From the NCBI GenBank assembly GCA_015665455.1, contig JADFAD010000006.1, positions 930,001 to 994,000 of the forward strand: DNA of 64,000 nt. Reading direction: 5' to 3'. Shown here in pieces: positions 17,587 through 25,984 of this stretch. The notes under the pieces are model-generated. The model saw only the letters and a program-made list of their open reading frames with translations. It ran no database searches and had not been told where the DNA came from. The stretch is from Oceanospirillaceae bacterium (GTDB lineage: Bacteria; Pseudomonadota; Gammaproteobacteria; Pseudomonadales; Litoribrevibacteraceae). The position numbers were made by a program, and so were the translations under genes. Position 1 is the stretch's first letter, and the number at the start of each line of letters is the position of its first letter.

Positions 17587-17610
17587 AAGCTTGACTATCC
17601 CGTCAGGCTT
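17587..17610. terminator. stem-loop between convergent genes
   Basis: A 9-bp stem with one G-U pair (17587-17595 with 17602-17610) and a 6-nt loop spans the end of the sensor-kinase gene and the short gap after the enoyl-CoA hydratase gene. It may serve as a shared end signal. Confidence 0.4.
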
Positions 17611-19568
17611 GGGAATTCACTTTCTTCTTTTAGCAAGTTCTTCAACGTAAAAATAAATTCGACCCCTTCACCCACCTTGTTTCTGCATTCAATATTCCCC
17701 TTAAGTTTGTTGGTGACTAGGTTATAAACAATATTTAACCCCAAGCCTGATCCTCCAGCCCCCATCTTTGTCGTAAAAAAAGGATCAAACGCTTTGTGAA
17801 CGTTTTCTGCAGGCATACCGCAACCATTGTCCTGATAATGAAGCTCCACAACCCCATCCTTTTGAACAATATTAATCGTAATCCTGCCTACTTCTTCCGT
17901 TTTGTGTTCAAAGCCATGAATCAAACTGTTTATAATCAAGTTGGTAACTATTTGAGAAAGTGCACCAGGGTATGTATTCACAGACACAAAGGTGTCACAC
18001 ACTACGTCAACATCAACGTCTTTCAATTTCAATTCGGGCTTCAGACTAAAGGCAATTCCCTTAATATACTCATCAACAATAATGTCTCGACACTGCTCGT
18101 CGCTTTGATCCACCGCCACTTGCTTAAAGCTTGATATCAACTTGGAGGCACCGGATAGACTGCTCATTAAGATGGAGACACCCTCTCTAAAATCTTCTAA
18201 AAACGTTTCCAACTGTTTTTTAGATAACTGACCGGAATCGAATGCTTCACTCAACTGCTCAATCAGGGCTTGAATATGAGAGGTAGTCGTAACGCCTACA
18301 CCAACAGGCGTATTTATTTCGTGCGCAACACCTGACACCAATCGCCCGAGCGCCGCCATTTTTTCAGATTGCACCAATCCATCAAATGCGTGTTCCAGCT
18401 CAGCACTTTTTTGATGATACGAAGCTTCTAACTTTACCGTGAGTTTTTTTCTGACATGAATAAAATACAATAACCCAATGATCACAAACATAAAGACGAA
18501 ATACCCTGCGATACCCAACCAGAATAATTCAGGGTTCGTTTCACGAAAGCTCAAGGGCTTATTAACCCAAACCACATCATCAGGGAACTCATTCTCGGAA
18601 AAACCAAATTCATCTAACTGTTGATAATCCACCATATATACATTTGGACTGCTTCCAACCACCGGAAATTCAGAGCTGCTCTTACCATTTAAAATATTCC
18701 CAGCTAAATTCGCTGCTATTCGGCCTTGTTCGAAATGACTAACAACTTTGCCACCGAAGAGGCCGTCACCCACACCATGCCGCCAAAAGTGATACACAGG
18801 ACTGGAAGAGTTGTTTGAAACAAAATCAACGAATTGAAAAAAATCTTTAGAATCGCCCGCCACATCCCGGTAACCACTCAATAACAGTACAGAGCCGTTG
18901 TTGTTTGTGTTCAGGCGCTCAGCTATGTCTTGATATGTATGTAGACTTAAATCCAGCCATTCCAACTGAAAGCGCGTGAACTTCGATAAATACGCCTTCA
19001 CAGTAATTAAATTAGCTTGTCCGGATTTACTCTCATCCACAAGTATTTGTAACAACGAGCCTTCACCATGATTATCAAGAACAATATCAAATGTATCTTT
19101 AATGGATATCGCTTCAACAACCCCTGTGACTAACGAGTTGGCGTTTTGAGAAAGGGCTTTTTCGACATTATTAATGCCGAAAAAAACGATGGGTATGCCT
19201 TCAAACAACCGATCATGGTAAGCCAAAGAAAAGTCTAACGCATTATCGTCTGCAACAAGTACGACGTCATACCGTTGCTTCAAATGATCAACTTTATAAG
19301 TAAGGCTTTTCGCAAAGTTATTGAGATTAACTTCTGTGTAAAAACGTTTGCTGTCCATGAACTCGTAATCTAAATCCATGTTTTTCTGATCAAAGCCTTC
19401 CTCAAGAAAGCCCTGCTTAACGCCTCGAAGTTGGCGTAAAAAGGTAGGAAACGCAGGATGATAAGCACTAATGACTAGGACGTGCTTACGCTCATCAGCA
19501 ATAGCAATGTTAGTTAATACGCTGCAAAAAACTAAAGCACAAACGAGAAATTTCATGCAAACAGCCAT
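17595..19568 (-). CDS. sensor histidine kinase with periplasmic substrate-binding-like domain
   Basis: A 657-residue sensor kinase. Residues 1-25 are a signal segment. Residues 27-320 look like a type I periplasmic binding fold of the ABC_sub_bind kind ('KHVLVISAYHPAFPTFLRQLRGVKQGF', 'VVLVADDNALDF', 'GIPIVFFGINN'). One membrane helix (about 348-370) leads to a coiled coil, a phospho-acceptor H box ('GVAHEINTPVGVG'), an N box ('NLIINSLIHGF') and G boxes ('DNGCGMPAEN', 'GAGGSGLGLNI'). It ends without a receiver domain and no response regulator is adjacent, so it is an orphan. Ligand unknown. The start could also be the Met at 19556. Confidence 0.88.
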   Translation of the reverse strand: MAVCMKFLVCALVFCSVLTNIAIADERKHVLVISAYHPAFPTFLRQLRGVKQGFLEEGFDQKNMDLDYEFMDSKRFYTEVNLNNFAKSLTYKVDHLKQRYDVVLVADDNALDFSLAYHDRLFEGIPIVFFGINNVEKALSQNANSLVTGVVEAISIKDTFDIVLDNHGEGSLLQILVDESKSGQANLITVKAYLSKFTRFQLEWLDLSLHTYQDIAERLNTNNNGSVLLLSGYRDVAGDSKDFFQFVDFVSNNSSSPVYHFWRHGVGDGLFGGKVVSHFEQGRIAANLAGNILNGKSSSEFPVVGSSPNVYMVDYQQLDEFGFSENEFPDDVVWVNKPLSFRETNPELFWLGIAGYFVFMFVIIGLLYFIHVRKKLTVKLEASYHQKSAELEHAFDGLVQSEKMAALGRLVSGVAHEINTPVGVGVTTTSHIQALIEQLSEAFDSGQLSKKQLETFLEDFREGVSILMSSLSGASKLISSFKQVAVDQSDEQCRDIIVDEYIKGIAFSLKPELKLKDVDVDVVCDTFVSVNTYPGALSQIVTNLIINSLIHGFEHKTEEVGRITINIVQKDGVVELHYQDNGCGMPAENVHKAFDPFFTTKMGAGGSGLGLNIVYNLVTNKLKGNIECRNKVGEGVEFIFTLKNLLKEESEFPSLTG

Positions 19569-19649
19569 TTTTATTACACATATAAAACATAGCTGACACC
19601 TAAGAAATTACTAAATATACCTCTCTAGTTTATGCCTTTTAAATAACAA

Positions 19650-20114
19650 TCAACCAAGTAAACGCTGCGATTCAAAGCGCACACTTTCTGCTGCACCCGT
19701 ACGGTTATGTCGCTCTAAAAACTGAACAAGTACGTCTAATGAGCGCTCACAAACTCGCTGAACGCTCTCTTGCCATGTATCGGTCTTCTTTAAACTCTCT
19801 GTGACTAGAGATAAAAACTTATAATGGGCACGCGATAAATACTGTTCTGCCTTTGTTAAATCACCCGCCATCGCAAAAGAATGCGAAGCATTTTGACATG
19901 CGATTAGATAGTGCTGGAAACAACGATCATCCGAGCAAGACAAGCAAGCACGGCCTACAACCACTTCCAAATATTCGACGGAGACCGAATAACAATAGGC
20001 TGCGCCTTCATATTGGCTTCGAAAGTAGTACTCATTACCCTTCATTAGGTAGTATTCCCACTTATTACTGTCGCTTTCTTCTACGGCTACGCATTTCTTA
20101 GGTCGGCGAAACAT
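19650..20114 (-). CDS. Cys-rich, TPR-like hypothetical protein under Fur-type box
   Basis: A 154-residue cytoplasmic protein of no recognised family. Helical periodicity with Tyr/Ala-rich repeats ('GNEYYFRSQYEGAAYCYSVSVEYLEVV', 'HSFAMAGDLTKAEQYLSRAHYKFLSLV') suggests two TPR-like pairs. Seven Cys (8, 41, 57, 60, 65, 73, 122) include C57-x2-C60-x4-C65-x7-C73, which could bind a metal. A perfect Fur palindrome ends 18 bp before the ATG. A role in iron-starved cells is therefore likely; the biochemical function cannot be read. Confidence 0.75.
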   Translation of the reverse strand: MFRRPKKCVAVEESDSNKWEYYLMKGNEYYFRSQYEGAAYCYSVSVEYLEVVVGRACLSCSDDRCFQHYLIACQNASHSFAMAGDLTKAEQYLSRAHYKFLSLVTESLKKTDTWQESVQRVCERSLDVLVQFLERHNRTGAAESVRFESQRLLG

Positions 20115-20131
20115 AGCATCTAATCCATGTA

Positions 20132-20150
20132 AATGATAATTATTATCATT
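20132..20150. promoter_or_regulatory. Fur box
   Basis: A perfect 19-bp palindrome, AATGATAAT-t-ATTATCATT, contains the 7-1-7 Fur core TGATAAT-n-ATTATCA without mismatch. It lies 18-36 bp upstream of the Cys-rich gene start on the minus strand. Confidence 0.85.
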
Positions 20151-20311
20151 AAATCATAATAAGAATAATTCTCAACATGTTTTTCATCGTTTTTAGCACT
20201 TAGTGAAGAAAAAACGGCTTTGATCAAAAAAAGGGGATATTTAGATACAAACATTACAAATTTTCATGCGTAAGGCAGGACGCCTTAGCATGAAAAGGAA
20301 AATGAGTTCGA

Positions 20312-20944
20312 TCAATCTTTCATCAAACCCGTTTCTCGCAGCATGCCTTGCTCGATAATAAAACGAACTATCTCTTTTACGCCTTGACCACTTTTTAGAT
20401 TTGAAAATACGAACGGTCGATCACCACGCATTTTCTTAGCATCGCGATCCATAACGTCCAAAGATGCACCCACAATAGGAGCAAGATCAGTTTTATTAAT
20501 GATCAATAAGTCGGATTTAGTAATACCTGGGCCGCCTTTACGCGGTATTTTCTCTCCAGCCGACACATCGATGACATACAGCGTCAAATCAGACAGTTCA
20601 GGACTGAATGTTGCGGACAAGTTATCGCCACCAGACTCCACCAGCACCATTTCTAACCCCTCATGGCGCTCACAAAGCTCTTTCACCGCAGCAAGGTTCA
20701 TTGAAGCATCTTCACGAATGGCTGTATGAGGGCAACCGCCCGTTTCAACGCCAATAATGCGATCTTCCGTCAGCGCTTCATTTCGAGTTAAGAATTGAGC
20801 GTCTTCTTTGGTGTAAATATCATTCGTTACCACTGCAATATTGTAATGTTCACGCATCTCATGACATAACGTTGTTAACAGTGCCGTTTTTCCTGATCCA
20901 ACCGGACCGCCCACACCAACACGTAAAGTTTGCTTACTGCTCAT
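20312..20944 (-). CDS. ureG: urease accessory GTPase UreG
   Basis: A 210-residue SIMIBI GTPase that drives Ni2+ insertion into urease. The P-loop '[14 protein letters not shown]' is at residues 10-23. The '[17 protein letters not shown]' block holds the conserved C-P-H metal site, and 'NKTDLAP' gives base specificity. Length and motifs are standard. It is the last gene of the ureDABCEFG order, 38 bp after ureF, with GGAACG before the ATG. Confidence 0.97.
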   Translation of the reverse strand: MSSKQTLRVGVGGPVGSGKTALLTTLCHEMREHYNIAVVTNDIYTKEDAQFLTRNEALTEDRIIGVETGGCPHTAIREDASMNLAAVKELCERHEGLEMVLVESGGDNLSATFSPELSDLTLYVIDVSAGEKIPRKGGPGITKSDLLIINKTDLAPIVGASLDVMDRDAKKMRGDRPFVFSNLKSGQGVKEIVRFIIEQGMLRETGLMKD

Positions 20945-20982
20945 AACATTCGTTCCAAAATAAAATAATTAATAAAGCTCTT

Positions 20983-21654
20983 CTAAGAGCGAAATAGTCG
21001 TGAATACTGATGCTCATGGAGCGCCGATGACATAGCCAACCCCGCCAAACCAGAGCCAATGTCGTTATCTTCCAACGTCATCGCGTGTTCAACCACACGC
21101 TCAATCTTAGGGATCAAATGGCGAATAATACGCTGGCCATCCGTTTGTCCCATCGGCATGGCTTTACTTGCTGATGTAATTTGATTCTCTAACCACGCCC
21201 AAGTGAATCCTATAAGCGCTTGCTCAACAGGAATATCAGACAACACGCCACTCAATGCATACATGGACACGACAGAAGGCTTCTCGATCCATTCAAGCTT
21301 ATGCTCATGACCTAGTGACTGGCTTAAATGCCACTGCTTAAAGGCATCGCCCACTTGAACGTCCTCCAAGTACAACTCTTTTGTTTCCCGGTACGCTAAT
21401 AACGTTGCGTTCCAATATTCAAGTTGGGCCTGATCTTCCACCGTCCAGGCGTGATGGAGTCGTTTCAGAATGGGCAAATCGACACCGCCCAATCCGTGCT
21501 CTAAAACGCCAGAAATCCAAGCTTCTACGTCGTCTGCCGTCTTACACCAGCCACAATCCAAGGTATATTCCAATCCTTGGGAATACGCAAAAGCACCGAT
21601 GGGCAACGCAGGACTAGAAATATGCAACAAGCTCAACAAACTGGCAGTATTCAA
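20983..21654 (-). CDS. ureF: urease accessory protein UreF
   Basis: A 223-residue all-helical protein that joins UreD and UreG in the nickel-loading complex and gates UreG GTP hydrolysis. Family marks: 'LLHISSPALPIGAFAYSQGLEY' near the N-terminus, 'WISGVLEHGLGGVDLPI' and 'MPMGQTDGQRII'. The start is a TTG at 21654 with AAGGA 9 nt upstream, the only start that gives the full conserved N-terminus. The gap after ureE is 12 bp. Confidence 0.95.
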   Translation of the reverse strand: MNTASLLSLLHISSPALPIGAFAYSQGLEYTLDCGWCKTADDVEAWISGVLEHGLGGVDLPILKRLHHAWTVEDQAQLEYWNATLLAYRETKELYLEDVQVGDAFKQWHLSQSLGHEHKLEWIEKPSVVSMYALSGVLSDIPVEQALIGFTWAWLENQITSASKAMPMGQTDGQRIIRHLIPKIERVVEHAMTLEDNDIGSGLAGLAMSSALHEHQYSRLFRS

Positions 21655-21666
21655 GGTTTCAAATCC

Positions 21667-22209
21667 TTAACTATGGTGATGACCATGTTCATCCAATTCG
21701 TCGTGACTGTGCGATCCATGATGACCACCTTCGTGGTGATCTCTATCGTGACGACCACCTTCGTGGTGACCACCCAGCTGGTCATAAGCACCATTCTCCG
21801 GTTCAAACGGCGCTTGTTCCTGAATCACAACAAGACCCAATTGACGCAGCATGTCGTCCAGAACGTAATCGTTCTGGTAACGAAGCCAACCTTCTCCGAC
21901 CTGTAATGGCACATGACGATTGCCCAAGTGGTAACACGCTCGAGCAAACAAATGCGAATCATCCGTCGACGCCGTTGTCACTTCTTCATCCGCCGACCGT
22001 ATTTGAAAAACATCGCCCGCATCAGAGCGTAATAAAGTACCATCTCGCATTACGTTTCCGCGCTCAACAAAAATACCTACGTCCAAACCGGACTCGGTTG
22101 TTGTCTTAAAACGACCACGTTTACGATCATCAAACGGCAAACAAATGGTATCTTTGATTTCTGCATCAACATCACCCGAAGAAATCAGTCTTTCGGTCAC
22201 AGTTATCAT
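21667..22209 (-). CDS. ureE: urease accessory metallochaperone UreE
   Basis: A 180-residue nickel chaperone. The N-terminal domain (1-70) and the metal-binding domain ('ARACYHLGNRHVPLQVGEGWLRY', containing the conserved His of the dimer site) are followed by a tail (about 140-180) extremely rich in His, Gly, Asp and Glu (GGHHEGG, RHDRDHHEGGHHG, HGHHH). That tail is the nickel-storage extension seen in some UreE. The ATG at 22209 has AGGTGA before it and is preferred over GTG 22212. It begins 8 bp after the ureC stop. Confidence 0.95.
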   Translation of the reverse strand: MITVTERLISSGDVDAEIKDTICLPFDDRKRGRFKTTTESGLDVGIFVERGNVMRDGTLLRSDAGDVFQIRSADEEVTTASTDDSHLFARACYHLGNRHVPLQVGEGWLRYQNDYVLDDMLRQLGLVVIQEQAPFEPENGAYDQLGGHHEGGRHDRDHHEGGHHGSHSHDELDEHGHHHS

Positions 22210-22217
22210 CACTTCAC

Positions 22218-23921
22218 CTAAAATAAGTAATATCTCTGAGCCAAAGGTAATTCCTCTGCTGGCTCACACGTCAACTCCACTCCGTCTGCTTTCACAACAT
22301 ACGTTTGAGGATCAACTTCAACCACAGGCTGATAGTCATTCAATTTCATGTCTGATTTACGCACTGAGCGACAATGACTGACAGCAGCCAACGTTTTCTC
22401 CAATCCTAAATGACCAAGCGAATTGGATTCAAGTGCGGCTTTAGACACAAAGGTCAAACTGGTCGCAGTCACAGCCTTGCCCAGAGCCCCAAACATATGC
22501 CGGTAATGTACCGGTTGAGGCGTTGGAATAGAGGCATTCGGATCCCCCATCGGCGCAGCCGCAATCATCCCACCTTTAATAATCAAAGAAGGCTTAGTGC
22601 CAAAAAACATCGGTTTCCATAGGACTAAATCCGCCAATTTACCAACTTCAACAGAACCCACTTGATTCGAAATACCGTGAGTAATGGCTGGGTTAATTGT
22701 GTATTTGGCTATGTAACGACGCGCACGGAAGTTATCGTGATCAGCATTGTCTTCTGGCAAAGCGCCACGCTGAACTTTCATCTTATGTGCCGTCTGCCAA
22801 GAGCGAGTGATCACTTCACCCACACGCCCCATGGCCTGAGAGTCGGAGGAAATCATACTGAATGCCCCCAAATCATGAAGAATGTCTTCAGCCGCAATGG
22901 TTTCACGTCGGATTCGGGAATCGGCAAACGCAACGTCTTCAGGAATGTTCGGATCTAAGTGATGACAGACCATCAACATATCCAAATGCTCATCCACTGT
23001 ATTTACGGTGTAAGGCCGTGTCGGATTGGTTGATGAAGGTAAAACATTGGCTTCACCACACGCTTTAATGATGTCCGGCGCATGCCCGCCACCAGCCCCT
23101 TCGGTGTGATAGGTGTGAATCACGCGCCCTTTCAATGCCCCCAGTGTATCTTCCACAAAACCGGATTCATTCAAAGTATCGGTATGAATGGCAACCTGAA
23201 CATCGTGTTTTTCAGCAACTGACAAACAGTTATCGATCGACGCTGGGGTTGTGCCCCAGTCTTCGTGTAACTTCAGACCAATCGCACCCGCCACAACTTG
23301 CTCGTCCAAGGCCTCCGGTAATGAAGCATTCCCTTTCCCAAGGAACCCGAAGTTCATCGGTAATTCATCCGTGGCTTGTAACATCTTGCCAATGTGCCAA
23401 GGGCCTGGTGTACACGTAGTCGCATTAGTGCCTGTGGCTGGGCCAGTTCCGCCACCGATCATGGTCGTAATACCCGACATCAATGCTTCTTCAACTTGCT
23501 GCGGGCAAATGAAATGAATGTGCGCATCAATGGCACCCGAAGTCAGGATCTGACCCTCACCTGCAATAATTTCTGTACCGGGGCCAATTACAATATCCAC
23601 ACCGGCTTGAGTGTCTGGGTTCCCCGCCTTACCAATGGCACTGATCCGGCCATTATTAATGGCGACATCGGCCTTAACGACACCCGTGTAATCTAAAATT
23701 ACCGCGTTAGTGATGACGGTATCCGGCACTTTGTCAGAGGTTTCCTGACTTTGTCCCATGCCATCTCGAATGACTTTACCCCCACCGAACTTCACTTCAT
23801 CGCCATAGACGGTGAAGTCTTTTTCCGGCGAGATGAACAAATCTGTATCACCTAAGCGGACTTTGTCCCCTACGGTCGGGCCGTACATATCCACATAAGC
23901 TTTACGATCTATCGTGGTCAT
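22218..23921 (-). CDS. ureC: urease alpha subunit UreC
   Basis: The 567-residue catalytic subunit, of standard length, hydrolysing urea to ammonia and carbamate at a di-nickel centre. Visible active-site blocks: '[14 protein letters not shown]' (His ligands), '[15 protein letters not shown]' (the carbamylated Lys), '[17 protein letters not shown]', '[15 protein letters not shown]' and the flap '[15 protein letters not shown]' with its Cys. The N-terminal '[16 protein letters not shown]' is typical. AGGAGA precedes the ATG; ureB ends 27 bp upstream. Confidence 0.98.
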   Translation of the reverse strand: MTTIDRKAYVDMYGPTVGDKVRLGDTDLFISPEKDFTVYGDEVKFGGGKVIRDGMGQSQETSDKVPDTVITNAVILDYTGVVKADVAINNGRISAIGKAGNPDTQAGVDIVIGPGTEIIAGEGQILTSGAIDAHIHFICPQQVEEALMSGITTMIGGGTGPATGTNATTCTPGPWHIGKMLQATDELPMNFGFLGKGNASLPEALDEQVVAGAIGLKLHEDWGTTPASIDNCLSVAEKHDVQVAIHTDTLNESGFVEDTLGALKGRVIHTYHTEGAGGGHAPDIIKACGEANVLPSSTNPTRPYTVNTVDEHLDMLMVCHHLDPNIPEDVAFADSRIRRETIAAEDILHDLGAFSMISSDSQAMGRVGEVITRSWQTAHKMKVQRGALPEDNADHDNFRARRYIAKYTINPAITHGISNQVGSVEVGKLADLVLWKPMFFGTKPSLIIKGGMIAAAPMGDPNASIPTPQPVHYRHMFGALGKAVTATSLTFVSKAALESNSLGHLGLEKTLAAVSHCRSVRKSDMKLNDYQPVVEVDPQTYVVKADGVELTCEPAEELPLAQRYYLF

Positions 23922-23948
23922 GAATTATCTCCTGCGTCCTTTCGGAGC

Positions 23949-24254
23949 CTAAACTTTGCCCATGACATCGCCACGGAAGCCATATATGGTTTTTGTGCCT
24001 GCGTATTCCACCAGCTCTACTTCGCGCGTTTGGCCGGGCTCGAATCGAACCGCCGTCCCCGCTGCTATATTCAACCGAAACCCTTTCGTTGGCTCGCGAT
24101 CAAACTGCAACGAGAGATTGGCTTCATAAAAGTGATAATGAGAACCAATTTGAACCGGCCGATCACCAGAATTCGAAACCTTGACGGTAATCGTTGTGCG
24201 ACCTTCATTCAACTTGATGGGATCTTTAGAAACAATGTATTCACCGGGAATCAT
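23949..24254 (-). CDS. ureB: urease beta subunit UreB
   Basis: A 101-residue structural subunit with the typical 'MIPGEYIV' start, '[24 protein letters not shown]' core and '[17 protein letters not shown]...GFRGDVMG' end. It forms the urease trimer with UreA and UreC. AGGAGC precedes the ATG. It lies between ureA (12 bp) and ureC (27 bp) in one operon. Confidence 0.97.
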   Translation of the reverse strand: MIPGEYIVSKDPIKLNEGRTTITVKVSNSGDRPVQIGSHYHFYEANLSLQFDREPTKGFRLNIAAGTAVRFEPGQTREVELVEYAGTKTIYGFRGDVMGKV

Positions 24255-24266
24255 AAGTTGCTCCTA

Positions 24267-24566
24267 CTATATAGGGTTGTGAACGGTGACTAATTTAGTG
24301 CCATCCGGAAAAGTTGCCTCGACCTGCACGTCATGAATCATCGATTCAATGCCATCCATCACCTCATCTCGGCTGATCACGTCACGGCCTTCGTTCATTA
24401 GCTGCGCTACGGTTTTGCCGTCACGAGCGCCTTCCATAATGAAAGAAGAAATCAACGCAATGCATTCTGGGTAGTTGAGTTTCACACCGCGCTGCCTGCG
24501 CTTTTCTGCCAGTTCTGCCGCTACAAAAATCAGCAGTTTGTCTTTTTCTCTCGGTGACAGTTCCAT
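24267..24566 (-). CDS. ureA: urease gamma subunit UreA
   Basis: A 99-residue structural subunit: '[34 protein letters not shown]' and '[14 protein letters not shown]' are standard, ending with '[18 protein letters not shown]'. The separate gamma and beta genes show the bacterial three-subunit type rather than the fused type. GAGG precedes the ATG. ureD ends 42 bp upstream. Confidence 0.97.
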   Translation of the reverse strand: MELSPREKDKLLIFVAAELAEKRRQRGVKLNYPECIALISSFIMEGARDGKTVAQLMNEGRDVISRDEVMDGIESMIHDVQVEATFPDGTKLVTVHNPI

Positions 24567-24608
24567 AATGTCCTCTTAAATAAGTGACCTACTTTGTCAT
24601 TACAATCA

Positions 24609-25481
24609 TCAGGTGTACCAAATTCTCGGCGGGCACGCCCCACGTTGGTTAATACTTTTTCTAATCAATGCCCAATAATGGGTAAATACTTTTTTTGCTG
24701 TTTCCGAGCAAGCACCAAGATAACGCACAATAATCACACCCGGTTTTTCAGTGATGGAGAACAAGCCCGGTGCCGCTAGGTTTTGTAATTCTTCACGGTC
24801 TGATTCCGTCAATTCAAACCCATCGGACATAGAGTCCGGTTTCTGAGTAATAATGAAGCTGCCAAATACAGGCTGACCAGACAAGCCTGCTTTCAGCGTC
24901 ATAATGTCGCTATCGGCACGAATCAAGTTTCGCTCAATGAACAAGGGCATTCCGTCTCGGGTAATGGATATCGACTGCTTCACATACCCACGTTCGAACC
25001 AATCTTCACTGCTTGGCCGACCTAAGCAAACGATGTCCCAGCCAACAAAACAACCGCTGCCTTCCAATGCAACATTCGTAATCAACTCCCCTTTCGCCCC
25101 ATCAAAGACAATGGTCTCTTGAGGAAACCATTCCAATACAGCCTTGTCCCGAAGAACTAAATCAACCTTCTGAATCTGTTTTCGGTCTGTAATATTGTTA
25201 TAGATTTTACCTGCGGAGGGGGTAGTAACTAATGCTTGGGCTCGGGCTTCTAAAGACAGATCAATGGTCAGATAATCACCCGCAACCAGCCCTCCTGGGG
25301 GGTGTAATAAATAGAGATGCGCGCAGGAATCGCCTTCAGGGTAAAACGGTCGCTGCACTCTCAATGGGCCAAAATGAGAGGTTTTACCTAACCGCGTTTT
25401 ATTATCAATAAAGACGATATTCGCTTGATAATTAGCCAACCAATGCAAGTTTGGGTCTAAGCGCTCTAGCGGGGCATCCAT
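24609..25481 (-). CDS. ureD: urease accessory protein UreD
   Basis: A scaffold protein that binds apo-urease and recruits UreFG for nickel insertion. Family marks: 'SHFGPLRVQRPFYPEG', 'YLLHPPGGLVAGDYL' and 'TTPSAGKIYN'. It is the first gene of the urease operon. The start is uncertain: the frame is open from TTG 25514, and ATGs occur at 25496 and 25481. ATG 25481 (290 residues) is given because the family conservation begins soon after, but 25496 is possible. A sigma-54 promoter lies about 85 bp upstream. Confidence 0.93.
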   Translation of the reverse strand: MDAPLERLDPNLHWLANYQANIVFIDNKTRLGKTSHFGPLRVQRPFYPEGDSCAHLYLLHPPGGLVAGDYLTIDLSLEARAQALVTTPSAGKIYNNITDRKQIQKVDLVLRDKAVLEWFPQETIVFDGAKGELITNVALEGSGCFVGWDIVCLGRPSSEDWFERGYVKQSISITRDGMPLFIERNLIRADSDIMTLKAGLSGQPVFGSFIITQKPDSMSDGFELTESDREELQNLAAPGLFSITEKPGVIIVRYLGACSETAKKVFTHYWALIRKSINQRGACPPRIWYT

Positions 25482-25566
25482 GTTATCCAATCTCATTCCC
25501 TTCAAAATGTTCAACTATTCATCATAGTTCTTTCTGGCTATTACTCATGCAATACCAAGAAAGTAG

Positions 25567-25582
25567 TGCAAACTATTTGCCA
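25567..25582 (-). promoter_or_regulatory. sigma-54 promoter of ureDABCEFG
   Basis: On the minus strand the sequence reads TGGCAAA-N4-TTGCA, with GG and GC exactly 10 bp apart. It matches TGGCACR-N4-TTGCW at all but one defined position. Expected transcription start is near 25556, about 75 nt before the chosen ureD ATG. Confidence 0.75.
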
Positions 25583-25641
25583 AAATACCAATACTGGCTC
25601 AACAGTCAACTTATTATTAGCACTTTAGTACCAGAATAAGA

Positions 25642-25656
25642 GCACAACAGATGTGC
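25642..25656. promoter_or_regulatory. NtrC-like dyad
   Basis: GCAC-N7-GTGC matches the outer bases of the NtrC enhancer palindrome. It lies about 60 bp upstream of the ureD sigma-54 element and about 160 bp upstream of the urtA element, a normal enhancer distance for both. Confidence 0.55.
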
Positions 25657-25704
25657 ACAGAACCTTAATAATCAACAAGATAGACAAACAACCTGATCAC
25701 AAAT

Positions 25705-25719
25705 GACACAAAATGGTGC
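25705..25719. promoter_or_regulatory. second NtrC-like site
   Basis: GACACAAAATGGTGC matches 12 of 15 positions of GCACCAWWWTGGTGC, with a complete right half. A weaker third match with a complete left half (GCACCAAAT) is at 25736-25750. Both lie about 70-115 bp upstream of the urtA sigma-54 element. Confidence 0.5.
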
Positions 25720-25817
25720 CAAGTCAAAAAATATCGCACCAAATAAACACACCGATCGTCCGATTGGACAGCTTTTTAAACCATCAAAGCCTTATGTTCT
25801 CTATGGTTTAAGTATGA

Positions 25818-25833
25818 TGGCATACCCGTTGCT
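25818..25833 (+). promoter_or_regulatory. sigma-54 promoter of urtABCDE
   Basis: TGGCATA-N4-TTGCT has GG and GC 10 bp apart and differs from TGGCACR-N4-TTGCW at one position. Expected start is near 25843, giving a leader of about 140 nt before the urtA ATG. Confidence 0.75.
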
Positions 25834-25879
25834 AACTCAGTGTCAATCCTTTTTTAAGACTCACAATCTAAAAGGCGAC

Positions 25880-25944
25880 AGGCGGTTTTTAGCACAGAGT
25901 CAGATACAGAGCATTAAGACTTCTGATCGGACTCTAAACCGCCT
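25880..25944 (+). other. structured 5' leader of urtA
   Basis: AGGCGGTTT (25880-25888) pairs with 25936-25944, and AGAGTC (25896-25901) pairs with GACTCT (25930-25935). Together they give a 15-bp stem with a 7-nt one-sided bulge and a 28-nt loop, wholly inside the predicted leader. Function unknown. Confidence 0.45.
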
Positions 25945-25984
25945 TGATAAAAATGAAAAAGAGAATTATCAACAAGGAACCACT

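Larger units (their letters stand above)
25482..25984. other. ureD-urtA divergent regulatory region
   Basis: About 500 bp without a gene between divergent operons. It contains a minus-strand sigma-54 promoter (25567-25582), NtrC-like dyads (25642-25656, 25705-25719, weaker 25736-25750), a plus-strand sigma-54 promoter (25818-25833) and a long stem-loop in the urtA leader (25880-25944). An open frame from 25703 that joins urtA in phase is not thought to be translated, because the signal peptide begins at 25985. Confidence 0.8.

Noticed and set aside
21577-21906. 109-codon plus-strand frame rich in V/T/M opposite ureE
   Set aside because: It is the antisense of the His-rich UreE tail; ureE is certain.
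25535-25550. A third sigma-54-like element on the plus strand
   Set aside because: The GG and GC are 11 bp apart, not 10, and it points away from a sensible start.
25703-25984. 94-codon N-terminal extension of urtA
   Set aside because: It would bury the signal peptide, and most of it lies upstream of or inside the predicted promoter and leader stem-loop.
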